From positions 1-64,000 of the forward strand of contig URLM01000006.1 in NCBI GenBank assembly GCA_900548775.1: DNA of 64,000 nt. The letters are read 5' to 3'. The translations under genes were made by a program, and so were the position numbers. This DNA comes from an uncultured Olsenella sp. (GTDB lineage: Bacteria > Actinomycetota > Coriobacteriia > Coriobacteriales > Atopobiaceae). The notes beneath the pieces were generated by a model that made no database searches, was not told the DNA's origin, and saw nothing but the letters and a program-made list of their open reading frames with translations. This document shows, piece after piece, positions 43,332 through 52,293 of this stretch. Positions within the stretch are counted from its first letter, which is position 1; the number at the start of each line of letters is the position of its first letter.

Positions 43332-44306
43332 CTATCCCTCCCTCGAGCGGTCTGGGGCCGCATCGACCTCTTCACCACGGGCGTCAGACACGATGAGGTC
43401 GCAGGCGCGCTCCATGCCCATCTCTTGGACGTCGACCCAACGGGCTCGGCCGTCCCTCCTGAGCCACGACAGCTGACGCTTTGCATAGTGTCTCGTTCGG
43501 CGCTTAACAAGGTCCCTCGCCTCGTCAAGGCTGCACTCTCCTGCAAGCGCAGAGAGGACCTCTTTGTACCCAATTGCCTGACCAGCGGTATGAGAGCAAT
43601 CGAGTCCACGCCCAGAAAGACGTCGCACCTCATCGACAAGCCCATCCTCGAACATTCTGTCCACGCGCTCGTCGATGCGCCTGTAGAGGAGCTCCCTCGG
43701 CATCGAAATCGCCCAGATCCGGGCGGCATAGTGCGCCTCGTGACGTCTGAGGCCCTCGTTGTTCTCCGCATAGCTCACGCCCTCGTCGAGCATCTCGAGG
43801 GCACGCACGCAACGTCGCACGTTGTTGGGGTGGATGAGTTCCGCGCTTCTGGGGTCACGTTCCCACAGGATGTTATGAAGTGTCTGGGGGCCCTTCTCGG
43901 CGGCGATGCGCTCGTAGACCTGGCGGCGCTCGTCACCAATGACTCCTTTGGGAAAGTCCATCTCATCTATGACAGCATCGAGATAGAGCCCGGTCCCGCC
44001 ACAGAGGACGGGAACCTTGCCATGGTCGAGGAGACCGTCAATGCACTCGCGCGCATCCTCCTGGAAGCGTTGGACCGAGTAGTCCTCGTCGACGTCTGCG
44101 ACGTCAACCATGAGGAGCGGGGTCCGCCTTTGCTCTACGGGGGTCTTTGCGGTCCCCACGTCCATGCCCCGGTACACCTGCATGGCATCAATGGAGACAA
44201 CAGGCGAGGCCAGCCGCTCGCCAACGCACTCGGCGAGCGCGCTTTTGCCTGAGGCCGTGGGTCCAACGATGCAGATGACCTTCTTCTCCGAGAGGCGCTG
44301 GCTCAC
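43332..44306 (-). CDS. miaA: tRNA dimethylallyltransferase MiaA
   Basis: 324 residues, normal length. P-loop GPTASGKS near residue 15, DAMQVYRGMDVGTAK, GGTGLYLDAVIDEM, and the C-terminal KRRTRHYAKRQLSWLRR motif that binds tRNA. It adds a dimethylallyl group to A37 of tRNAs reading U-starting codons; MiaB then methylthiolates the same base. It overlaps miaB by 4 bases. Confidence 0.96.
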   Translation of the reverse strand: MSQRLSEKKVICIVGPTASGKSALAECVGERLASPVVSIDAMQVYRGMDVGTAKTPVEQRRTPLLMVDVADVDEDYSVQRFQEDARECIDGLLDHGKVPVLCGGTGLYLDAVIDEMDFPKGVIGDERRQVYERIAAEKGPQTLHNILWERDPRSAELIHPNNVRRCVRALEMLDEGVSYAENNEGLRRHEAHYAARIWAISMPRELLYRRIDERVDRMFEDGLVDEVRRLSGRGLDCSHTAGQAIGYKEVLSALAGECSLDEARDLVKRRTRHYAKRQLSWLRRDGRARWVDVQEMGMERACDLIVSDARGEEVDAAPDRSREG

Positions 44307-45676
44307 GAAAGCTCGCCCTCAACGCTTCCACGCAAGTACCACGTGCGCGCCTCTTCGACGCGAACGCGAGCGATCTTTCCAACGGCTTCCTCCGCAGAGA
44401 CGCCCTCAGGTAGCTGGAAATGGACCGTGCGGTTCTTCTCGCTGTGGCCGACCATCACCGAGGCGTCGCGCTTGGAGGGACCCTCGACGAGCACTCCAAC
44501 GAGCTGTCCTAGATCCTCCTGGTTGGCATCGTGCGCCTGTTGTGCGACCTGCTCGGCAAGCCTATCGAAGCGGTCCTGAATTACATCGTGAGGCGTGTCG
44601 TTGGCCATCTTTGCGGCAGGGGTACCCGGCCGAGGTGAGTAGATGAAGGTGAATGCAGAGGAGAACGCCGCATCCCTTACGAGGGAGAGGGTGTCTTGGA
44701 AGTCCTCTTCGGTCTCGCCGGGAAAGCCAACGATGATGTCGGTCGAGAGGGCGATGTCCGGAATGGCCGCGCGGAGCCTATCGACCAATGCGAGGTACTC
44801 CTCCCGCGTGTAGCTGCGGTTCATTGCCTTGAGGATGCGCGTGGACCCAGACTGCACGGCAAGGTGGAGGTGAGGCATAACGGCAGGGACCTCGGCCATC
44901 GCGGCTATCGTCTCGTCTGAGAGGTCCTTGGGGTTGCTTGACGTGAAGCGAATGCGCTCGATGCCCGTCTCGCCCACGGCACGAAGCAGCTCTGCAAAGC
45001 GCGGCTCGCCGTAGATGTTCCTGCCGTATGAGTTGACGTTTTGTCCAAGAAGGCAGATTTCGCGGACTCCGTCGGCAACGAGCAGGCGGCACTCTGCAAC
45101 GACGCTTTCGATGGTTCGGCTGCGCTCGCGCCCACGAACGTAGGGCACGATGCAGTAGGTGCAGAAGTTGTTGCAGCCGCTCATGATGGGTACCCAGGCG
45201 TGATGGCGCTCCGCCCGATGGCTCGGAAGATCCGTCGAGAAGCCCGTGCCGGGTTCCTCGGTATCGACTTCGATGGCACCCTGCTGGTCTCCAAAGGCAT
45301 CCGAGAGAAGCCTTGGCAGGCTGCCAAGGGCGCTTGTGCCAAAGACCACGTCGACGTTGGGGATGTGTGAGCGGAGACGCTCGCCGTCGCGCTGGGCGAT
45401 GCAGCCACCGATTGCTACGACGCGCCTCCCAGATGGAGGGGTTGGGGCCGAGACCATCGCAGAAGCCTGTCCGTAAAGACGCTGATCGGCGTTCTCGCGA
45501 ACGCAGCAAGTCATATAGACGACGATGTCAGCCTCATCGGGGCTGGGAACCTCGATGCAGCCGCACGAGTCGAGGAGGCCCGAGACCCTCTCGGAGTCGT
45601 GCATGTTCATCTGGCAGCCGAAGGTCTTGATGCTGTACGTTTTGCCGACAAGCACTTGGGTGTCAGTGGATGCCAT
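44303..45676 (-). CDS. miaB: tRNA-2-methylthio-N6-dimethylallyladenosine synthase MiaB
   Basis: 457 residues. The N-terminal UPF0004 domain holds auxiliary-cluster cysteines (Cys21 and Cys57 visible; third near CIAQR), the radical SAM motif is CNNFCTYC, and a TRAM domain ends the protein (about 385-450). It adds the methylthio group at C2 of i6A37. Gene order miaB-miaA-hflX gives the pathway in one unit. Confidence 0.95.
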   Translation of the reverse strand: MASTDTQVLVGKTYSIKTFGCQMNMHDSERVSGLLDSCGCIEVPSPDEADIVVYMTCCVRENADQRLYGQASAMVSAPTPPSGRRVVAIGGCIAQRDGERLRSHIPNVDVVFGTSALGSLPRLLSDAFGDQQGAIEVDTEEPGTGFSTDLPSHRAERHHAWVPIMSGCNNFCTYCIVPYVRGRERSRTIESVVAECRLLVADGVREICLLGQNVNSYGRNIYGEPRFAELLRAVGETGIERIRFTSSNPKDLSDETIAAMAEVPAVMPHLHLAVQSGSTRILKAMNRSYTREEYLALVDRLRAAIPDIALSTDIIVGFPGETEEDFQDTLSLVRDAAFSSAFTFIYSPRPGTPAAKMANDTPHDVIQDRFDRLAEQVAQQAHDANQEDLGQLVGVLVEGPSKRDASVMVGHSEKNRTVHFQLPEGVSAEEAVGKIARVRVEEARTWYLRGSVEGELS

Positions 45677-45994
45677 CTACGCCACCACTTCCCCATCGTC
45701 CATCGCGTCCGCCGAGACGCTTCTGGGAGTAAGCCTGTGGACGTATACGGCAAAGCGGATTGCGGTGCGCTTCTCGCCAGCGATGTCGATGTCGGAGAAT
45801 GTTGGGGCGCAGGAGATGTCAACGCCAGTGGGAATCAGGAATCCACGTGCGATGGCAAGGGCCTTGACCGCCTGGTTGACCGCGCCGGCTCCCACGCATT
45901 GCATGTTGACGGGAACGCCATCCTTGACCATGCCAGCTATAGCTCCGGCAACTGATGCCGGAGAGGACTTGCTCGAGACCTTCAGAAAATCCAT
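45677..45994 (-). CDS. spoVS: SpoVS-family Alba-like protein
   Basis: 105 residues; MDFLKVSSKSSPASVAGAIAGM and AVNQAVKALAIARGFL are diagnostic of SpoVS, with a C-terminal tail of about 20 residues beyond the Bacillus length. It is a small Alba-like, probably nucleic-acid-binding protein. In Bacillus it affects sporulation and septation and lies near rny. In this apparently non-sporulating lineage it must do something else, perhaps RNA binding with RNase Y and MiaB. It abuts miaB with no gap and has its own promoter upstream. Confidence 0.9.
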   Translation of the reverse strand: MDFLKVSSKSSPASVAGAIAGMVKDGVPVNMQCVGAGAVNQAVKALAIARGFLIPTGVDISCAPTFSDIDIAGEKRTAIRFAVYVHRLTPRSVSADAMDDGEVVA

Positions 45995-46071
45995 GCTACC
46001 GATACTCCAATAGTGCGGTGGTTGTCAGAGTGGTGCGTTTGTCCAACTATATGTGGCTTCATATAAAAATG

Positions 46072-46099
46072 ATTGTAATGTCCCAGCTACGCAATGCAA
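46072..46099 (-). promoter_or_regulatory. Promoter for spoVS-miaB-miaA-hflX
   Basis: On the minus strand, TTGCAT (46094-46099) and TACAAT (46072-46077) with a 16-base spacer, about 78 bases before spoVS. It would let the modification genes be made apart from rny. Confidence 0.55.
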
Positions 46100-46131
46100 A
46101 TCGTGGGGGCCCTAAGCGTTGCGCGAGAAAT

Positions 46132-47244
46132 CTAGTCTGCGTCCTCAAGGTCGAATGTCACCGTGATGCGTCCCTTCCCAACCCGCACCTTTGGATCATT
46201 CACGAGCGACACGTAGTAGCGATCCTCTATGAACGAGAAGTCCTTTGCGAGCACATGGGAAAACTCCTCCATATCGGGCTTGGAAAGCTTGAGCCCACGC
46301 CTGTCACGGTAGAGGTCGACCGACTTTGGGCCAGTCGGGGCATCGGCCTTTCGAAGCATTCGCGAGGCGACGCTCCTCAGAGGCTTTATCTGGCCAGATA
46401 CGACGCGATGGGCAGTCCGCTCGCTCATCTCAAGACCAAGGTCCTTGCACACCGAGAGAAGCTCCCGAGCGTCGGCTGCAGCCCGTAGCCTCTCGAGAAC
46501 GGGCAAAGCCGAGAGGTCATCCATGAAGAGAAGCTCGGAACTGTCAATCGAAGGCGTGACGCGAGCACGGGCGGTAGCTGCGATCTCTGCGGGAGAGCCA
46601 ACGTACACCTCGCAGGTCCCGTATTCCTCGAGGGCAAACTCGCAGCAGGTACGCACGATGTTGTGGGGGCCGCGACCACAGGAGCGCCTGCCGTCCTCGT
46701 CCTCGCCAAGCGTTGGCCAGGTGGATTGGTCGGCGCGCTCGGAAAGCTTAGTGGCATCTGTCACGACCGAGATGGATGCCCCCTTGCCAGGGGCGGAGGA
46801 TGCGACACGTGCAGAATCGGCATTCTCGCGAACGGAGTACAGTGCCATGCCGCGACCGTGAACGCCCCACCTATCTACATGAACGCTCTCGAGCTTCGAG
46901 GTCACACGCGCCTCGAAGATCCGCTCATGCATGTCCTGCGGAATGCCCGAGCCATCGTCGAGAATGGTAGTGGTCCGTAGGTCGCCCTCCCGGGAGGTAG
47001 CCAGGTAGATTCTTTTTGCCCCGGCATCGCGGGAGTTGCGCAGAAGCTCGATAACCATGTCCTCGACGCAGCGAATGTCGTGCTTTGCCTGGCGACGCTC
47101 CGCCTCCGCAACGCGGAGGCGGACGTAACCTTCGCCGAGGTTCTCTTCGACGCGAAGCGACCGTTCGCCGCCCATGCGAGCGACGAAATCCGCCAAGCCT
47201 GACGTGCTGGAGTCCTGCCCCACCGTCACCGTGCCATCCCTCAT
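46132..47244 (-). CDS. Stand-alone GHKL-type ATPase of unknown function
   Basis: 370 residues, soluble. The first half is a histidine-kinase-like ATPase: N box with Glu66 and Asn70 (ELLRNSRDAGAK), G1 DDGSGIP at 96-102 and G2 GVHGRGMALYSVREN at 127-141. There is no phospho-accepting His domain, no sensor and no membrane helix, so it is not an ordinary sensor kinase; the fold is closer to the MutL/Hsp90/kinase ATPase core with conformational switching. The C-terminal half (about 215-370, KDLGLEMSERTAHRVVSGQI and following) is unrecognised. It begins one base after the rny stop, so it is almost certainly co-made with RNase Y. Confidence 0.75.
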   Translation of the reverse strand: MRDGTVTVGQDSSTSGLADFVARMGGERSLRVEENLGEGYVRLRVAEAERRQAKHDIRCVEDMVIELLRNSRDAGAKRIYLATSREGDLRTTTILDDGSGIPQDMHERIFEARVTSKLESVHVDRWGVHGRGMALYSVRENADSARVASSAPGKGASISVVTDATKLSERADQSTWPTLGEDEDGRRSCGRGPHNIVRTCCEFALEEYGTCEVYVGSPAEIAATARARVTPSIDSSELLFMDDLSALPVLERLRAAADARELLSVCKDLGLEMSERTAHRVVSGQIKPLRSVASRMLRKADAPTGPKSVDLYRDRRGLKLSKPDMEEFSHVLAKDFSFIEDRYYVSLVNDPKVRVGKGRITVTFDLEDAD

Positions 47245-48795
47245 TTACTTGGCGACATCAACGGCGCGAGACTCACGAATGACCACGACGCGGACCTGGC
47301 CGGGGTACTCCATCTCGTCCTCGATCTGCTTTGCGATGTCGTGGGCGAGCACGGTGGCCTGGGCGTCGGAGATCTTCTCGGGCTCGACCATCACGTGCAG
47401 CTCGCGACCAGCCTGCATCGCATAGGTGCGCTCCACGCCCTCGTGGGCGTTCGAGATCTCCTCGAGCTTCTCGAGACGCTTGATGTAGGTCTCGGCGGAC
47501 TCGCGACGGGCGCCCGGCCTGGCTGCGGAGATGGCATCAGCGGCCTGGACGAGGACGTCGAGGACGGTGTCGGGATCGACGTCCGCGTGGTGTGCCTCGA
47601 TGGCATGGACGATCTCCGGGCGCTCGCCATAGCGACGCGCAAGGTCCGCACCAATGACGGCGTGCGGCCCCTCGACCTCGTGGTCGATCGCCTTGCCGAT
47701 GTCATGCAGCAGGCCGGCCCGCTTTGCGGGGGCAGGGTCCATCCCAAGCTCAGAAGCCATGATGCCGCAGAGCGCAGAGACCTGGACCGAGTGCGAGAGG
47801 ACGTTCTGACCAAAGGAGGTGCGATACTTGAGGGCACCGAGGGTCTTCACAATCTCGGGGTGGAGGTCATGAATACCGGCGTCGAAGGCTGCCTGCTCGC
47901 CGGCCTCCCGGACGCGCTCGTTGACGAGATCCTCGGCCTTCTTGTACAGCTCCTCGATGCGAGCGGGGTGAATACGTCCGTCGGCGATGAGGTTCTCCAA
48001 GGCGACGCGTGCCGTCTCACGGCGAACGGGGTCGAAGCTCGAGAGAACTACGGTCTCGGGAGTGTCATCGATAACGAGGGAGACGCCAGAAACCTGCTCG
48101 AAGGTACGGATGTTCCTGCCCTCGCGGCCGATGATGCGACCCTTGAGGTCATCGGAGGGAATGTGGACGGTGGTTACCGTAATCTCGCCTGCCTGGTCTG
48201 CGGCGCAGCGCTGAATGGCAGTCGAGATGATCTCGCGCGCAGTCTTGTCTGCCTTTGCCCTAACGTTTTGCTCGGACTCGCGGAGAATCTGGGCCTCGTC
48301 GCGGACGCTCTCGGCGCGGACGCGTGCGATAAGCTCGTCATGCGCCTCGTCCTTCGAGAGCCCGGCGATGCGCTCGAGCTCGGTGGTCTGCTTGCCCTCA
48401 AGGGCGTCAAGGTCGTTCTTTCGACGATCGAGCTGGCTCTGAAGCCCGGACAGCTGGCGCTCGCGCTTGTCAAGGGCGTCGTTGCGGCGGTCGAGAGACT
48501 CCTCGCGCTGCATGATGCGGCCCTCCATGGACTGAAGCTCGCCCTTGCGCTTCTTCTCCTCGGCCTCGGAGTTCTGCTTGAGCTGGAGAATCTCCTCCTT
48601 GGCCTCGAGAACGGCCTCCTTCTTTGCTGTATCGGCCTGGCGGCGAGCCTCAGAGGTAATGCGCTCGGCCTCGCCACGCGCACTCTCGATCTGCTCGTTG
48701 GCAGACTTGAGCTTGGAGTTGCTCTTGCCTGCGAGGAAGAAGTACGCCAGCCCAGCTCCAACTGCTAGGCAAATGATTCCAACAATGATTTCCAT
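47245..48795 (-). CDS. rny: Ribonuclease Y
   Basis: 516 residues, standard length. One N-terminal membrane helix (about 2-21) anchors it, a long Glu/Lys/Arg coiled coil follows (about 25-195), then a KH RNA-binding domain (GRIIGREGRNIRTFEQ) and an HD domain with HDIGKAIDHE and the lower HHAD. RNase Y starts mRNA decay by endonucleolytic cuts at the membrane. RNase J, which degrades the products, is also in the window. A strong sigma-A-type promoter lies 180 bases upstream. Confidence 0.96.
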   Translation of the reverse strand: MEIIVGIICLAVGAGLAYFFLAGKSNSKLKSANEQIESARGEAERITSEARRQADTAKKEAVLEAKEEILQLKQNSEAEEKKRKGELQSMEGRIMQREESLDRRNDALDKRERQLSGLQSQLDRRKNDLDALEGKQTTELERIAGLSKDEAHDELIARVRAESVRDEAQILRESEQNVRAKADKTAREIISTAIQRCAADQAGEITVTTVHIPSDDLKGRIIGREGRNIRTFEQVSGVSLVIDDTPETVVLSSFDPVRRETARVALENLIADGRIHPARIEELYKKAEDLVNERVREAGEQAAFDAGIHDLHPEIVKTLGALKYRTSFGQNVLSHSVQVSALCGIMASELGMDPAPAKRAGLLHDIGKAIDHEVEGPHAVIGADLARRYGERPEIVHAIEAHHADVDPDTVLDVLVQAADAISAARPGARRESAETYIKRLEKLEEISNAHEGVERTYAMQAGRELHVMVEPEKISDAQATVLAHDIAKQIEDEMEYPGQVRVVVIRESRAVDVAK

Positions 48796-48977
48796 GGCCG
48801 CTCCTCAGATGACGAATTCACAAGGTTGTTCAGGAGACCCCACGCACAGCGCAGGGAACCCGCCATCGGGGTATCCGGCCGCAGATGCCAAAAACATGAC
48901 GTTCCATGATGCTGACGCAGCGAAACAATTACAATGCACAGCTGGTAAACCAGCGGAAGATACGCTCTCAGGCCTCT

Positions 48978-48991
48978 CAATCATATGTTCG
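48978..48991 (-). promoter_or_regulatory. LexA-box-like site over the rny -10
   Basis: On the minus strand CGAACATATGATTG: perfect left half, one mismatch in the right half against CGAAC-N4-GTTTG. It covers the end of the spacer and the -10 of the rny promoter, a good repressor position. Weaker than the recA site. Confidence 0.45.
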
Positions 48992-49008
48992 CATTTGATA
49001 CCTGTCAA
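48980..49008 (-). promoter_or_regulatory. rny promoter
   Basis: On the minus strand TTGACA (49003-49008, perfect) and TATGAT (48980-48985) with a 17-base spacer. The start point would fall near 48973, giving a leader of about 178 bases that holds a short hairpin at 48941-48954. Confidence 0.82.
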
Positions 49009-49113
49009 ACTGCCTGGGTACCGCCCGCGCCCAAACAAGGCCCGCTTCACGGAATAAACGGGATGCCCGGAAAGCCGCAGTGAGACGCCCGTCAGCATCG
49101 GAGCTTTCGTAAC

Positions 49114-49824
49114 CTAGAAGTCCTCAGAGTCTCTCTCCTCGTCAATAACGCGGCGAGCGGTGCGGGTAGCGAGCCCTAGCGGAAAGCCGCGCGTCGAGAG
49201 AAAACGGACGAGTTTCTCATAGTCGTGCTTGCCCGTGAGACGACGACGCGAGGCAAGCTCGTAGGCCGTCTCCTCCTCTGACTCCTGCGTAAGGTAAAGA
49301 TCTGGCCATCCGGGGACGTCAGCGGTATCTACGCCGCGGCGTGAGAGCTCGCGCTCGATCCGCACCCTTCCCCATCCTTGGGACAGCTTGGAGCGAATGA
49401 AGGCATCGGCGAATCGCGCGTTATCCACCAGGCCACACTCGACAGACCTACGGCAGGTATACTCGACGGTCTGGGGGGCATAGCCATCTCGCTTGAGGCG
49501 CGCGGAGAGCTCCTCCTCAGAGTAATCCCTTCTGTCTACGAGCGCTGCTGCGCGCTCCATGGCGCACTTTCGAGATGCCTCGCCCATCGCGTAGAGAAGC
49601 TCTGCCCTGGAAGAGGGGAGAAGGTCTCGTCCCCTCGCCTTGGAATCAAGGCAGCGCGCAACGGCAACGGGAACGCTCATGCGCTCCTCGCCGCGCTGAG
49701 GCGTCCTCACGACAACCTCGCCACGAGGGGCCGCCTGCCCCAATGAGCGCGAGCCTCGCTGGGGCAGGCGGACCTCCCAGTCTAGCGACGTCTTTGGCCA
49801 ATCCCCCTTGGCTGCTCGCGTCAC
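49114..49824 (-). CDS. recX: Regulatory protein RecX
   Basis: 236 residues from a GTG that overlaps the recA stop by 4 bases. The C-terminal 150 residues are Rec[19 protein letters not shown], then [28 protein letters not shown]. RecX binds and tempers RecA filaments. The first 80 residues are a basic, low-homology extension, so a later start is possible, but the overlap with recA favours the GTG. Confidence 0.9.
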   Translation of the reverse strand: MTRAAKGDWPKTSLDWEVRLPQRGSRSLGQAAPRGEVVVRTPQRGEERMSVPVAVARCLDSKARGRDLLPSSRAELLYAMGEASRKCAMERAAALVDRRDYSEEELSARLKRDGYAPQTVEYTCRRSVECGLVDNARFADAFIRSKLSQGWGRVRIERELSRRGVDTADVPGWPDLYLTQESEEETAYELASRRRLTGKHDYEKLVRFLSTRGFPLGLATRTARRVIDEERDSEDF

Positions 49825-50924
49825 TGGTGAGAGTCCTCGCTGGAGAGGGACGGATCATCGAGGGGCTCCCCCACGCGCTCGTCACCTAGTACGAGCCCGC
49901 AGGCGACGCGGACCTTGTGGTCAATCTCGTCGAGGAGATCTGGGTTGGAAGCGAGGAACGACTTGGCGGCCTCGCGGCCCTGGCCAAGCCGCTCGCCCTC
50001 ATAGGTGAACCATGAGCCAGACTTGTCCACGATCTGGTACTCGACCGCCATGTCCAGCACAGAGCCCTCCTTGGAAATGCCCGTACCGTACATGATGTCG
50101 AACTCCGCAGACTTGAAGGGCGGCGCGACCTTGTTCTTCACGACCTTGACGCGTACGCGGTTGCCGACAACCTCGCCGTTGACCTTGATGCTGTCAACGC
50201 GCCTGATATCCATGCGAACGGACGAGAAGAACTTGAGCGCGCGACCGCCCGGCGTGGTCTCGGGATTGCCGAACATGACGCCGATCTTCTCGCGAAGCTG
50301 GTTGATGAAAATGCACGTGGTGTTTGACTTGGAGAGCGATCCGGCAAGCTTGCGAAGCGCCTGGCTCATGAGACGCGCCTGGAGACCAACCGTGGTGTCG
50401 CCAATCTCGCCCTCGATCTCGGCACGGGGCACGAGCGCCGCCACGGAGTCGATGACCACGACGTCGATGGCGCCGGAACGCACAAGCATGTCGCAAATCT
50501 CGAGTGCCTGCTCGCCGGTGTCTGGCTGCGAGATGAGAACCTCGTCGATATCTACACCAATGCGAGCCGCATAGCCGGGATCCAGCGCATGCTCTGCATC
50601 TATGAAGGCGACGACGCCCCCCATTGCTTGCGCCTCGGCGAGAATCTCAAGCGAGAGCGTTGTTTTGCCAGAGGACTCGGGACCATATATCTCGATGATG
50701 CGGCCGCGCGGCACGCCGCCGATGCCCAGGGCGGCGTCGAGCGCCAAAGAACCGGTGGGTATTGCCTCGACCTCAAGGCTGGCGCTGTCATCCCCATAGC
50801 GCATTATGGCGCCCTTGCCGAACTTCTTCTCGATCTCTTGGGTTGTGACCTCGAGCGCCTTGTCGCGCTCCTCCGTGGTCTCTGGGTGGTTGACCTCTTT
50901 GACCGTACCCTTGCTCCTGGCCAT
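49821..50924 (-). CDS. recA: Recombinase RecA
   Basis: 367 residues. Walker A GPESSGKT at 81-88, with the usual [10 protein letters not shown] following, the MAW-like region [26 protein letters not shown], and the C-terminal domain. It forms filaments on single-stranded DNA, drives recombination and triggers LexA cleavage. The upstream region has a promoter with an embedded LexA operator. recX follows in the same message. Confidence 0.98.
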   Translation of the reverse strand: MARSKGTVKEVNHPETTEERDKALEVTTQEIEKKFGKGAIMRYGDDSASLEVEAIPTGSLALDAALGIGGVPRGRIIEIYGPESSGKTTLSLEILAEAQAMGGVVAFIDAEHALDPGYAARIGVDIDEVLISQPDTGEQALEICDMLVRSGAIDVVVIDSVAALVPRAEIEGEIGDTTVGLQARLMSQALRKLAGSLSKSNTTCIFINQLREKIGVMFGNPETTPGGRALKFFSSVRMDIRRVDSIKVNGEVVGNRVRVKVVKNKVAPPFKSAEFDIMYGTGISKEGSVLDMAVEYQIVDKSGSWFTYEGERLGQGREAAKSFLASNPDLLDEIDHKVRVACGLVLGDERVGEPLDDPSLSSEDSHQ

Positions 50925-50953
50925 GCTTGCTCCTCATCTGTTGGCTGCCATCG

Positions 50954-50982
50954 ATGGTATACGAACACCCGTTCGTAGTCAA
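50954..50982 (-). promoter_or_regulatory. recA promoter with LexA operator in the spacer
   Basis: On the minus strand TTGACT (50977-50982), 17-base spacer, TACCAT (50954-50959). The LexA box CGAACACCCGTTCG at 50962-50975 fills the spacer; both five-base arms are perfect. It lies 38 bases before the recA start. The best SOS operator in the window. Confidence 0.88.
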
Positions 50983-51039
50983 CATCGCTAAGCCAAGCAT
51001 ATCCGGGAGACCTTGCAGCATTCTGACAGCGAGCGGACA

Positions 51040-51060
51040 GCCAGCTTGCACACAGCTGGC
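51040..51060. other. Inverted repeat between cinA and recA
   Basis: Seven-base arms (51040-51046, 51054-51060) form a small hairpin upstream of the recA promoter. A 14-base direct repeat with one mismatch (51015-51028 and 51059-51072) brackets it. Possibly a weak terminator for cinA. Confidence 0.35.
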
Positions 51061-51151
51061 AGCGTTCTGACACGCAATAGCGTCTACCAGCGCAAACGAT
51101 GTGAGCAGAAGGGTCTTCCGTCGAACAGAAACTCGTAACGAGAAAAAAGGA

Positions 51152-51676
51152 CTAGTCCTTCTCGGCAGACTCCCGCACACCTTGCATAAGGAGTTCCAGC
51201 GCGCGCCGAACCGCACGTGCGCGAACCTGCGAGCGATCCCCTTCGAAAAGATTCGGGAAAGTGCTGGTAGAGCGGGCAGTCGCAAGCCCCATCCATACGG
51301 TACCAACGGGCTTTCCTGGCTCCTCGCCCCCAGGTCCGGCGATTCCCGTCACGGAGACCGCGACGTCACAGCCCAGAACACGCCGTGCGCCCTCTGCCAT
51401 GGCGGCAGCGCACTCGCTCGATACGGCCCCGACACCCGGAGCGTCCAATATGGCGTTCGAGACGCCAAGGACCTCGTGCTTGACAGGAACCGCATAGCTC
51501 ACGACACCACCGCGAATGGCCTCCGAAGAGCCGGGTATGGCCGTGATTGCAGAGGCAACGAGTCCCCCGGTGCAGGACTCTGCCGTACCAACCGTGACGC
51601 CCAAGGACCTACAAGCACTGACAAGCGCCTCACAGGCGTCGAGCGTCTCGCCGTCAAAGACAACAGAAGGTACCAA
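51152..51676 (-). CDS. CinA C-terminal-domain nicotinamide-nucleotide amidohydrolase (PncC)
   Basis: 174 residues from a TTG at 51676, chosen because GGGGGAG lies 8 bases before it and it starts 2 bases after the pgsA stop. The family core is TVGTAESCTGGLVASAIT, with VSYAVPVKHEVLGV and VSVTGIAGPGG. It deamidates nicotinamide mononucleotide in pyridine-nucleotide recycling. Only the C-terminal half of the two-domain CinA is present. The cinA-recA order is conserved in many Gram-positives. Confidence 0.9.
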   Translation of the reverse strand: MVPSVVFDGETLDACEALVSACRSLGVTVGTAESCTGGLVASAITAIPGSSEAIRGGVVSYAVPVKHEVLGVSNAILDAPGVGAVSSECAAAMAEGARRVLGCDVAVSVTGIAGPGGEEPGKPVGTVWMGLATARSTSTFPNLFEGDRSQVRARAVRRALELLMQGVRESAEKD

Positions 51677-51678
51677 GC

Positions 51679-52293
51679 CTATCGCTCCCCCGCCACGTAC
51701 GACCAAGCCTTGACAAAGTAATCGACGCCGGACCAGGCGGTGAGGATGACCGCAACCACCATCAATACCTGGCCAAGAACGCCAATGGCCCACGCGGCCG
51801 AACCCTCAGGAAGCGCCATGGCAAGAAGGAGGGCAGAGATGGCAACCATGGTGACCGCCGTCTTGCCCTTCCCCAAAGGAGAGGCGGCAATGACGGTGCC
51901 AGCGGAGGCGACAACCATGCGGAGCCCAGATACGAGAAACTCCCTTGCCACGATCACGAGAAGTACCCACGAGGAGACCGCGCCGCGCTCGAGGAGAAAG
52001 CAGAGTGCGACCACGACGACGAGCTTGTCAGCTATGGGATCGAGGAACTTGCCAAAGGTCGTGACCTCGTTCCTGCTGCGCGCGAGGTAGCCGTCGAGCT
52101 TGTCGGTAAGCGAGAGCAGCACGAAGAGGGCGAAGACGACAAGCGACAAGGCTGACCCCCCACCGGCGGCGGGAGACATCTCTGCGACGAGCAGCCACAG
52201 GGGGACGGCGACAACTCGAATGCACGTAACGACGTTGGCGGGCGTCCAGATGGACAGCGCCTGGCCGCCACCATCGCGACCATTCGAGCCCAT
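51679..52293 (-). CDS. pgsA: CDP-diacylglycerol-glycerol-3-phosphate 3-phosphatidyltransferase PgsA
   Basis: 204 residues from the ATG at 52293, which overlaps the rimO stop by one base. Membrane enzyme with the full CDP-alcohol signature at Asp67, Gly68, Ala71, Arg72, Gly81, Asp85 and Asp89. Its place between rimO and cinA-recA is the standard pgsA location, so this copy is the likely phosphatidylglycerol-phosphate synthase. The paralogue at 25527-26258 lacks that context. Confidence 0.93.
   Translation of the reverse strand: MGSNGRDGGGQALSIWTPANVVTCIRVVAVPLWLLVAEMSPAAGGGSALSLVVFALFVLLSLTDKLDGYLARSRNEVTTFGKFLDPIADKLVVVVALCFLLERGAVSSWVLLVIVAREFLVSGLRMVVASAGTVIAASPLGKGKTAVTMVAISALLLAMALPEGSAAWAIGVLGQVLMVVAVILTAWSGVDYFVKAWSYVAGER

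Larger units (their letters stand above)
48796..49113. other. Gap between recX and rny: promoter and leader only
   Basis: About 318 bases. It holds the rny promoter and its 5-prime leader with a GCTGG/CCAGC hairpin at 48941-48954. A 97-codon open frame across it has no ribosome site and no family likeness, so I do not call a gene. Confidence 0.5.

Noticed and set aside
46132..47244. Two-component sensor histidine kinase
   Set aside because: No dimerisation/phospho-acceptor His domain, no sensor or membrane segment, and no response regulator next to it.
48805..49098. 97-codon open frame between recX and rny
   Set aside because: It overlaps the strong rny promoter and leader, and lacks a ribosome site and any recognisable motif.
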